From contig NZ_JACHNY010000001.1 of assembly GCF_014199625.1 (NCBI RefSeq), positions 682,001 through 746,000 on the forward strand: a stretch of 64,000 nucleotides of DNA, read 5' to 3'. Position 1 is the first letter of the stretch. The number at the start of each line of letters is the position of its first letter. This document shows positions 1 through 9,100 of the stretch, piece by piece. The notes beneath the pieces are model-generated. The model ran no database searches and was not told the DNA's origin. It saw nothing but the letters and a program-made list of their open reading frames with translations. Origin of the DNA: Sphingomonas abaci. Its GTDB lineage: Bacteria; Pseudomonadota; Alphaproteobacteria; Sphingomonadales; Sphingomonadaceae. The translations under genes and the position numbers were made by a program.

Positions 1-1
1 C

Positions 2-217
2 ACGCACCGCTTCACCACCGGGTCCAAGGCGGTGCTAAACAGTTGGTATCCCGGCTCCTCGCTCGACATGACGCCCGCCAACCGCACCACCAAGCGCACC
101 AAGTTCGGCACCGAAAAGCAGGTGTACGACGCCGCGACGATGCGCGACCTGCGCAGCGTCTTCGAGGAACGGCTCGGCCGCTCGCTGCCGATGGCGCGCT
201 TGCTCTATTGGACCTGA
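2..217 (+). CDS. spore photoproduct lyase family protein, 3' end (5' end outside window)
   Basis: The frame is open from the first base and ends at TGA 215-217, giving the last 71 residues of a protein. The tail has an HRFT segment, a WYPGSSLDM segment, a basic RTTKRTKFG stretch and a final LLYWT. This matches my recollection of the C-terminus of the radical-SAM spore-photoproduct-lyase-like family found in many Proteobacteria. The radical SAM CxxxCxxC motif would lie upstream of the window, so the catalytic part cannot be checked. Members are predicted DNA-repair enzymes, but in non-sporulating bacteria the substrate is unproven. Confidence 0.65.
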   Translation, partial: THRFTTGSKAVLNSWYPGSSLDMTPANRTTKRTKFGTEKQVYDAATMRDLRSVFEERLGRSLPMARLLYWT

Positions 218-266
218 CCGCATCGGATCGGCTAGACGGCGGCGAAGTTCAAAGGAGACGATTGCG

Positions 267-1703
267 ATGACCGCATCCTACGACGCGCGCCTTGGCCTGT
301 ATATCGCCGGAGAATGGCTGGGAACTGAAGGGCGTGAGACGCGCGACGTGCTCAATCCCGCGACCGGCCAGGGGCAGGCGGCGCTGCCGCTGGCCACGGC
401 CGCCGATCTGGACCGCGCGCTGGAGGCGAGCCAGCGCGGTTTCCTGTCGTGGCGCGCGACCGCGCCCGAGAAGCGCGCCGCGATCCTGACCCGCACCGCG
501 CAACTGCTGCGCGAGCGTGGCGACCGGATCGCCCGCATCGCGACGCTGGAACAGGGCAAGATCCAGGCCGAGGCCAAGGGCGAGGTCGCCTTCGCCGCCG
601 CGCTGCTCGACTTCCACGCCGCCGAGGGGCAGCGTGTCTATGGCCGGGTGCTGCCGCGCCCATCGGGCAGCCGCAGCCTGGTGCTGCACCAGCCGGTCGG
701 GCCGGTCGCGGCCTTCTGCGCCTGGAACTTCCCGATCATGAACGTGGTGCGCAAGATCGCGCCGGCGGTCGCGGCGGGCTGTTCGATCATCATCAAGCCG
801 TCCGAGGAGACGGCGGGCAGCGCGGTGGAGGTGATGCGCTGCTTCCAGGATGCCGGCCTGCCCGGCGACGTCGCGCAATGCGTGTTCGGCGTGCCCGACA
901 TGGTGTCGCGCCACCTGCTCGCCTCGCCAATCACCCGCAAGCTGAGCTTCACCGGCTCGGTGCCGGTGGGCAAGCAGCTGATGAAGCTGGCGGCGGACAC
1001 GATGATGCGCACCACCATGGAGCTAGGCGGGCACGGCCCGGTGCTGGTGTTCGACGATTGCGACCTGGACCGGACGGTCGAGACGCTGGTCGCGCACAAG
1101 TTCCGCAACGCCGGCCAGGTATGCATCGCGCCGACTCGCTTCCATGTGCAGGACGGCATCTACGACCGTTTCGCCGCCGCCTTCGCCGAGCGGACGCGCG
1201 CCCTGCGGATGGGCGACGGCCTGGATGCGGCAAGCCAGATGGGTCCGATGGCCAATGCCCGCCGCCCCGAAGCGATCGCCGAGCTGGTCGGCGACGCGAC
1301 CGGGCATGGCGCGCGCCTGTTGGCGGGTGGCGAACGCGGGGGCGAAGGCGGCTTTTTCTTCCAGCCGACCGTGCTCGCCGACGTGCCGACCGCCGCGCGC
1401 GCGATGAACGAGGAGCCGTTCGGCCCGATCGCGCTGCTCAGCCGCTTCGGCAGCGAGGAGGACGCGATCGCCGAGGCCAACCGACTGCCCTTCGGCCTGG
1501 CCGCCTATTGCTTCACCGAGAATGGCCGCCGCCAGAATCGCCTCGGCGATGCGATCGAGGCCGGGATGATCGCCATCAACAACGTCCGGCTCAGCTATCC
1601 CGACAGCCCGTTCGGCGGGATCAAGGACAGCGGCCATGGCAGCGAGGACGGGCCCGAGGGCATCATGGCGCACCTGGTCACCAAGACCGTGCATATGAGC
1701 TGA
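267..1703 (+). CDS. NAD(P)-dependent aldehyde dehydrogenase, succinate-semialdehyde dehydrogenase type
   Basis: A 478-residue aldehyde dehydrogenase, normal full length for the family. It should oxidise an aldehyde to its acid in the cytoplasm. The general-base glutamate is Glu252 in MELGGHGP and the nucleophile is Cys286 in GQVCIAPTR; the cofactor-binding FTGSVPVGK segment lies before them. Overall pattern resembles NAD-dependent succinate-semialdehyde dehydrogenase, but alpha-ketoglutaric semialdehyde or another aldehyde cannot be excluded. ATG 267 is preceded by AAAGGAG at 250-256. It stands alone, and a perfect hairpin at 1726-1751 closes the unit. Nothing next to it fixes the pathway. 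Confidence 0.85.
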   Translation: MTASYDARLGLYIAGEWLGTEGRETRDVLNPATGQGQAALPLATAADLDRALEASQRGFLSWRATAPEKRAAILTRTAQLLRERGDRIARIATLEQGKIQAEAKGEVAFAAALLDFHAAEGQRVYGRVLPRPSGSRSLVLHQPVGPVAAFCAWNFPIMNVVRKIAPAVAAGCSIIIKPSEETAGSAVEVMRCFQDAGLPGDVAQCVFGVPDMVSRHLLASPITRKLSFTGSVPVGKQLMKLAADTMMRTTMELGGHGPVLVFDDCDLDRTVETLVAHKFRNAGQVCIAPTRFHVQDGIYDRFAAAFAERTRALRMGDGLDAASQMGPMANARRPEAIAELVGDATGHGARLLAGGERGGEGGFFFQPTVLADVPTAARAMNEEPFGPIALLSRFGSEEDAIAEANRLPFGLAAYCFTENGRRQNRLGDAIEAGMIAINNVRLSYPDSPFGGIKDSGHGSEDGPEGIMAHLVTKTVHMS

Positions 1704-1725
1704 TCGGTCGAGGCCCGACGTCGCG

Positions 1726-1751
1726 CACTCCTCCCCGCACGGGGAGGAGTG
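1726..1751 (+). terminator. perfect hairpin after the aldehyde dehydrogenase
   Basis: An 11-bp perfect stem, CACTCCTCCCC (1726-1736) with GGGGAGGAGTG (1741-1751), closes a 4-nt loop 23 nt after the stop codon. No T-run follows, so it may be a 3'-end stabiliser or a weak terminator rather than a classical intrinsic terminator. Confidence 0.5.
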
Positions 1752-1797
1752 ATGGGCATCAGGCTCCATCTATCTGATTCAACTGCGTAAACTCGCA

Positions 1798-1823
1798 GGA
1801 ACCGGCGACCGTCCGCACAGGTT
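1798..1823 (+). promoter_or_regulatory. EcfG-like (general stress response) promoter for the hemerythrin gene
   Basis: GGAAC at 1798-1802 is followed after 17 nt by GGTT at 1820-1823. The alphaproteobacterial EcfG consensus is GGAAC-N16/17-CGTT, so the -10 element has one mismatch. Transcription would begin near 1830, about 35 nt before the ATG at 1866. Spacing and position fit; the mismatch keeps confidence moderate. Confidence 0.45.
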
Positions 1824-1865
1824 GCGCGCAGCGAAAGCGGGGTCTTCCCGCCTGGGAGACGCGCA

Positions 1866-2735
1866 ATGAGCGACCGATCGGACAGCCCCCATCTCTACGG
1901 CACCGCCCCGGAGGCGGAGAGCAAGCAGGGCAAGGCCGGCCACACCCTGGCCCCCGACCAGCAAGCGCCGACCGAGCACAGCTATGCCCATCCGGTCGCG
2001 CTGGCGGACGGCAAGGTGGTGACGGTGGAGGAGACCTCGGGCGTCGCCTTCGCCGAAAGCGACCGGCCGGTCGGGCGCGCTGTGCCGCAGGCGGACGATC
2101 GGCCGGAGAAGGGTTCCGCGCCCGTCGCGATCCCTGCCGCGCACCCGACCCCCAACCCCGGCCCTGGCCCCGGCCCGGTTGCCGACGAATCATCCTCGAC
2201 CACGCGCCAGGTGGTGATCGGCGCGGCCCTGGGCGTCGGCGTCGGCCTGCTCGCCAATCTGCTGCGCAAGGCGGCGGTGCAGGCGCCAACCGCGCTCGCC
2301 GGCCGCTGGGACAAGGCGCTGGCCGCCGAGCACCGCGCCGCGCTGGCGATCTTCGACCTGATCGAACAGACCGACGAGAACGACGTGGCCCGGCGCACGC
2401 TGCTGCTGACGCAGTTGAAGCACGCGATCGGCAAGCACGCCTTCCAGGAAGAGAACAGCATCTATGCGATGATGCGCGACCTGCAGATGACCGAGGCGGC
2501 CGATCATCTCAATCACGAACATGGCTATGTGAAACAGTATTTCTTCGACCTGGGCGAGATGCCGCGCGACGATCCCGCCTGGCTGCCCAAGCTGCGCGCG
2601 TTCCGGTCGATGATCGAGACGCATATGCGCGAGGAGGAGGAGGATCTGTTCCCCCGGATGCGCGAGAAGCTGACCGGCGAGCAGAACCGCCACCTCACCC
2701 GATTGATGCACCGCGAGGGGCTGAAGCTGGCCTGA
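1866..2735 (+). CDS. hemerythrin (HHE) domain-containing protein
   Basis: A 289-residue protein. The first ~110 residues are polar and Pro/Gly-rich. A short hydrophobic segment, VVIGAALGVGVGLLANLL (~117-134), could be a membrane anchor. The C-terminal half (~150-280) is a four-helix HHE domain with His/Glu ligand candidates in AEHRAA, KHAFQEEN, NHEHGY and THMREEEEDLF, expected to hold a di-iron centre that binds O2 or NO. ATG 1866 follows a GGGAGACG ribosome site. An EcfG-like promoter lies upstream, which suits a stress protein. Its exact ligand is unknown. Confidence 0.85.
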   Translation: MSDRSDSPHLYGTAPEAESKQGKAGHTLAPDQQAPTEHSYAHPVALADGKVVTVEETSGVAFAESDRPVGRAVPQADDRPEKGSAPVAIPAAHPTPNPGPGPGPVADESSSTTRQVVIGAALGVGVGLLANLLRKAAVQAPTALAGRWDKALAAEHRAALAIFDLIEQTDENDVARRTLLLTQLKHAIGKHAFQEENSIYAMMRDLQMTEAADHLNHEHGYVKQYFFDLGEMPRDDPAWLPKLRAFRSMIETHMREEEEDLFPRMREKLTGEQNRHLTRLMHREGLKLA

Positions 2736-3126
2736 CGCACTCCGGGGCCGATCCCTGACGAAGGCGCGGCACCCGGCATCGTTGATGCGCGGCTCCGACG
2801 GCACCACTCCGCCCCTCTCCCGTTCGGGACCGTTGCGACGCTGCCGGGCTTGTCCCGGCCGTCGACCGGGCTCGTGCCCGCGCAGCCCCCCCCGAATCGG
2901 CCTTGAGCAACGCTTTCGCTGTACCCCGCCGGACCAGGTCAGACCGGTGCCCCCACTAAACCCGATCCACTCCGAAAACGGAAATGTAGTATCTCGTAAA
3001 CCTGGATGCGGTTGAGTCCTCCTCAAAGCAAAGCGCCAGGTCGGCCAGTACAGTCGTTACGGTTCCGCCAGCGCTTCGCCTGATGTTTATTATCGCGATA
3101 CGGTAATTCGCGACAGGAGGACAGTC
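2736..3126. other. 391-bp intergenic region upstream of the giant adhesin
   Basis: No convincing gene is present. The region holds an 8-C run near 2887-2894, an inverted repeat TTGAG-N5-CTCAA at 3012-3026, and an AT-rich stretch at ~3080-3110 containing the palindrome TATCGCGATA (3091-3100) with a second TCGCGA copy at 3109. A strong ribosome site AGGAGG (3115-3120) sits 6 nt before the adhesin ATG. The AT-rich palindromic stretch probably carries the promoter or an operator, but no consensus -35/-10 pair is clear. Confidence 0.5.
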
Positions 3127-6100
3127 ATGGCTGCCGAGATCATCGTCAAGGCCACCGGCAAGGCAAGCGAAGTCGCCAGCACCAGCAGCAGCATCGACCT
3201 GGACGCGCCCAGCGTCGTGCGGCTGGACGTGGATCAGAGCCAGGTCGCCGATCTGGCGCGCACCGGCGACGATCTGGTCGTGCAGATGAACGACGGCCAG
3301 GCGGTCCGCATCGAGGATTATTTCGTCCAGAAGAACGGCGTCTCCAGCGACCTGGTGCTGCGTGACGGCGCGCAACGGATGTGGCTGGCACATCCGGAGG
3401 TGGCCGGGGCCGGCCGCTTCACGCTGCTGGGCGAGCTGGGCGAGGTGGAAGGGTTGGTCGCAGCGGGCGGTGCGGCCGCGGCAGGGGCCGGCGGCGGCTT
3501 CGTGTTGCCGGCGGTGCTGGGGCTGGCCGGGGCCGGCGGCGCGGCCGCGGCGGCATCCGGCGGCGGCGGCGGCGGTGACGATGGCGATGTGTCCCCGCCG
3601 CTGCCGTTGGCCGACACCCAAGCCCCCGGCCGTCCCACCGCGACCTTCGCCGCCAATGGCGCCAGCCTGTCGGGCATGGGCGAGGCGGGCGCGACCGTGC
3701 AGGTGCGCGGGGCGGACGGTGCCATCGTCGGCACCGCGACCGTGGGGGGCGACGGCCGCTTCACCGTACCGTTGACCCAGCCCCAGGCCAATGGCCAGAC
3801 AGTCACCGTCGCGCAGAGCGATGCCGCCGGCAATGTCTCGCCGGCCGCGACCGTGACCGCCCCAGACATCACCGCCCCGCCCGCGCCGACCGCCAGCCTC
3901 CAGGCTGGCGGCCTGACCGTCGCCGGCACCGGCGAGGCGGGCGCGACCATCACCGTGCGCGACGCGGCGGGTCAGACGCTCGCGACCGTCACGGTCGATG
4001 CGCAAGGCAATTTCAACGCGGTGCTCGCCGCGCCCCAGGCCAATGGCGGCACGCTGACCGTGACGCAGAGCGACGTCGCCGGCAACATCTCCCCGGCGAC
4101 GTCGCTCGTCGTGCTGGACATCACCGCGCCTGCCGTGCCCACCGCCAGCATCGGGAATGGCGGCGCGACCGTCATCGGCACCGGCGAGGCCGGCGCGACC
4201 GTCACCGTGCGCGACGCGGCGGGCCAGCCGATCGGCAGCGCCGCGGTCGGCGTCCAGGGCACGTATACCGCGACTCTCGCGACGCCGCAGGCCAATGGCG
4301 AGACGCTGACCGTCACGCAGCGCGACACCGCCGGCAACGTCTCCCCGGCGACGTCGGTCGTCGCGCCCGACACCACCGCTCCCGCCGCGCCCACCGCCAG
4401 CGTCAGCAGCGACGGCACCACCGTCATCGGCACGGGAGAGGCCGGCGCGACGGTGACCATCGTCGGCGCGACCGGCCAGCCGCTCGCCACCGCGAGCGTC
4501 GCGGCGGACGGCCGCTACAGCGCGACGCTGCCGGCGGGCGTGTCGGACGGCCAGGTCCTGGCGGTGATGCAGCGTGACGGCGCGGACAACATCTCGCCCG
4601 CCACCGCTGCCGCCACGCCCGACCTGGTCGCGCCGCCCACCCCGGTCGCGACGTTCGGCCTGGATGCCGCCACCCTGTCGGGCACCGGCGAGCCGGGCGC
4701 GACCGTCATCATCCACGATTCCGTCGGTGCGGTGATCGGCACCGGCCGGGTCGGGGCGGACGGCGACTGGACCGTCACCCTGCCCACGCCCCGGTTGGCG
4801 GGCGAGACGCTGAGCGTCGACCAGCGCGATGCGGCCGGCAACACCTCCGCCGACACCCCGGTCACGGTCCCCGACATGACCCCGCCGGCCGGCCTGACCG
4901 CGACGATCGGCGATGGCGGCGCGACCGTCAGCGGCGCCGGCGAGGCAGGCGCGAGCGTCGCGGTGCGCGACCCCGCCGGCGCGGTGATCGGCGCCGCCAT
5001 CGTCGGCGCCGACGGTCGCTATGTCGCGCCCCTGTCCCCCGCCCAGACCAATGGCGAGACGCTGCAGGTGACCCAGGCCGACGCCGCCGGCAACGCCGCC
5101 GCGCCGGTCGCGGTGACCGCGCCCGACATCACGCCACCGTCGGCGCCCACCGGCACGCTGGCGGTGGACGGCACGATCCTGACCGGCACGGGCGAACCCG
5201 GCGCGACCGTGACGGTGCGCGCCGCCGACGGCAGCGTGCTGGGCAGCGCGATGGTGACGGCGGACGGCGGCTTCGCCGTGCCGCTGCCGGGCGCGCAGGT
5301 GAATGGCCAGACGCTCCGCTTCGACCAGGCGGATGCGGCCGGCAATGTCTCGCCGGCCGTGCAGGTGGTGGCCGCCGACATCAGCGCGCCGCTGGGCCTG
5401 GTCGCGCTGGTCAGCGCCGACGGCACGCTGGTGACCGGCGTTGGCGAGGCTGGCGCGACCGTCACCGTGCGCGATCCCGCCGGCGCGCCGATCGGGACCG
5501 CGTCGGTCGGGGCGGACGGCACCTATGTCGCGCCGCTCACCCCGGCGCAGCGCGATGGGCAGGTCCTGCAGGTGACCCAGGCCGATGCCGCCGGCAATGT
5601 CTCCGCGCCTGCCGCCCCGGTGGCACCCGACCTGACCGCCCCCGCCGCCCCGGTCGCGGTGCTGGCGGCGGACGGCGCGAGCGTCACCGGCACCGGCGAA
5701 ATCGGCGCGCTCGTGGTGGTGCTTGGACGCGACGGCAGCCCGCTGGGCAGCGCGGTGGTCGGCGCGGACGGACGCTATGTCGCCGCGCTCGCCGTGCCGC
5801 AGACCAATGGCGAGACGCTGAGCGTCACCCAGGCGGATGCGGCGGGCAATGTCTCGGCCGCGACGCCGCTCATCGCCGCCGACACCAGCGCGCCGATCGG
5901 TCTGACCGCCGCCGTCAACGCCAATGGCACGATCGTCCTGGGCGAAGCGGAGGCGGGCGCGACCGTCACCGTGCGCGACTCCGCGGGCGCGGCGATCGGC
6001 ACGGCCGTCGCCGCCGCCAACGGCGCCTATGCGGTGGTGCTGACCGTGCCCCAGACCAATGGCGAGACGGTGCAGGTGACGCAGGCGGACGCCGCCGGCA

Positions 6101-9100
6101 ACCAATCCGGCCCCGCCCCCGCCCTGGCCCCCGACCTGACCGCGCCGGCTGCGCCGGGCCTTAGCCTGAACGCCGGCGGCACCGAGGCGAGCGGCGCCGG
6201 CGAGATCGGCGCGACCGTCATCCTGCGCGATGCGGCCGGGACCGAGATCGGCCGCGCGGTCGTGGGCGCCAATGGCGTCTATACCGCGACGCTCACCCCG
6301 CCCCAGGCCGATGGCGGCCTGGTCAGCGCGACCCAGGCGGACGCCGCCGGCAACGTCTCGCTGCCGGCGACGCTCGCCGCGCCCGACATCACCGCGCCCG
6401 CCGCCCCGCTCGCGGCGCTCGACGCGACCGGCGCGGTCGTCACCGGCACCGGCGAGCCCGGCGCGACGGTCACGGTGCGCGACGCGCTGGGCAATTCGTT
6501 CGGCAGCGGGCTGGTCGATGCCGATGGCGCGTACGCGATCACGCTGGCGACGCCGCAGATCGATCGCCAGCCGCTCTCCGTCGTCCAGGCCGATGCCGCC
6601 GGCAATCCCTCGCCCGCGACGCCGCTGACCGCGCCCGACCTGACGCCGCCAGCCGCGCCGCTCGGCAGCGTCAGCGCGGATGGCGAGACCGTCGCCGGCA
6701 CCGGCGAGGCCGGCGCGACCGTCACCGTTCTCGACCCGGTCGGGCGGGTGCTGGGCAGCGACGTGGTCGCCGCCGACGGCCGTTTCCTGGTCACCCTGGC
6801 CACCCCCCAGATCAACGGGCAGCTGCTGGTGCTGACCCAGGCCGATATCGCCGGCAACGTCTCGCCGGAGAGCCTGGCGCCGGCGCCCGACACCCTCGTC
6901 AACGATTCGCCGGCCGCCCCGACCGCGAGCGTCACGGTCGATGGACTGGTCGTGTTCGGCACCGGACAGGCGGGCGCGACGATCACCGTCTATGGCCCGG
7001 GTGGCGCGGTGATCGGCACCACGACCGTCGATCCGCTCGGCCATTACGTCGCGCCGCTCGCCGCCGCGCAGGTGAACGGCGAGACGCTGCACGTCGTCCA
7101 GGCGGATGCCCAGGGCGATGTGTCGCCCCCCGCCACCGCAACCGCGCCCGACTTGACTGGTCCGCTCGCCCCGACGGCCGCGATCGATGCCGCCGGCCTG
7201 GTGGTGACCGGCGTCGGCGAGGCGGGCGCGACCGTGACGGTGCGCGACGCGGCCGGCCATCCGCTGGGCAGCGCGACCGTGCAGCCGGGCGGCGACTATA
7301 TCGTCGTCCTGGGCGTTCCGCAGCGCGACGGCGAGACGCTGTCCGTCGTCCAGGTCGACGCCAGCGACAACCCCTCGGCGCCCGCGATCGTGACCGCGCC
7401 CGACCTGACCGCCCCGCCCGCGCCGCTCGGCGCCGTCGCGGCCGATGGCCTGAGCGTCACCGGCACCGGCGAAGCGGGTGCGACCGTCTCGGTGCGCGAC
7501 GCCGGTGGCGCGACGCTCGGCACCGCCCTGGTCGCGGACGACGGCCGCTTCACCGCGACGCTCGCCACCGCGCAGCGCAATGGCGAACCGCTGGTCCTGG
7601 ACCAGAGCGACGCCGACGGCAATGTCTCGCCCGCGACCGGCATCGTCGCGCCCGACACCACGCCGCCGCCCGCTCCCCTGGCGAGCGTCGATGCCAGCGG
7701 GACGCTGGTGACCGGCACCGGCGAGGCGGGCGCGACCATATCCGTCCGCGACCCGGCGGGCGCGCTGCTCGGCATCGCGACGGTCGGCAGCGACGGCCGG
7801 TTCGTGGTGGCGCTCGCCTCGCCGCAAGGCAATGGCGAACGGTTGCAGGTCAGCCAGGCGGATGTGGCGGGCAATGCCGGGCCCGCCATCACCGCCACCG
7901 CGCCCGACTTCACCGCGCCGCCCGCGCCGCTCGGCCAGGTGTCCGGCGACGGCGCGCAGCTGACCGGCACCGGCGAGCCCGGCGCGGTCGTCACCATCAC
8001 CAGCGCCGCCGGGCTGACGCTCGGCACCGCGACGGTGGCGGGCGATGGCCGCTTCGTCGCGACGCTCGGCATCCCCCAGGCCAATGGCCAGACGCTGACG
8101 CTGACCCAGGCGGATGCGGCCGGCAATGTCTCCCCCGCCGGCCAGGCGGTCGCGCCCGACATCACCGCTCCGACCGGCCTGACCGCCACGGTCAACGCCA
8201 ATGGCACGCTGGTCTCCGGCACCGGCGAGGTCGGCGCGCTGGTCAGCGTGCGCGATCCCGGCGGCACCGTGATCGGCACCGCCATGGTGGCGTCCAACGG
8301 CAGCTGGTCGGCGCTGCTCGCCGCCCCGCAGGCCAATGGGCAGGTCCTGCACGTCACGCAGGGCGACGTGGCGGGCAATGTCTCCGCGCCGGTCCCCGCG
8401 CCAGCGCCCGACCTGATCGCGCCGGTCGCCCCGACCGCCACGGTCGATGCCACCGGCACCACCGTGTCGGGCAGCGGCGAGGCGGGCGCGACCGTGCGGA
8501 TCACCGATCCCGCCGGCGCGGTGATCGGCACCGCCCTGGTCGGCGGCGACGGCCTCTACACCGCGACGCTCACCACGCCGCAGGCGAACGGGCAGTCGCT
8601 GGGCGTCGTGCAGAGCGATGCGGCGGGCAACGCCTCGCCCGACATCCGCGTCACCGCGCCCGACATCACGGCGCCAGCCGCGCCCACCGCCACGATCAAC
8701 CCGGCCGGGACCGTGATCGCGGGCAGCGGCGAGCCGGGCGCGACGGTCGAGGTGCGCAATGCCGGCGGCATCGTGATCGGCAGCGGGGTGGTCGGCGCGG
8801 GCGGCGGCTATTCGATCACCCTCGCCAGCGCGCAGCAGTCGGGCGAGGCGCTGACCGTCAGCCAGCATGATCCGGCCGGCAACGGCTCGCCCGGCGTGGC
8901 GATCACCGCGCCGTTCGACATCGTCGCCTTCGACAATAGCGCCACCGCCGCGATCGACCTGGTACCGGTGGAAACCCAGCGCGCGCTGGGCAGCGCCAAC
9001 TACACCGCACTGGCGTCGCTCGGCCTGGTCAACCTCAACGCGCAGGTGCTGGCCATCCCCAATGTCCAGTTCACCGTGCAGGCGGGCCATCGGCTGGACG

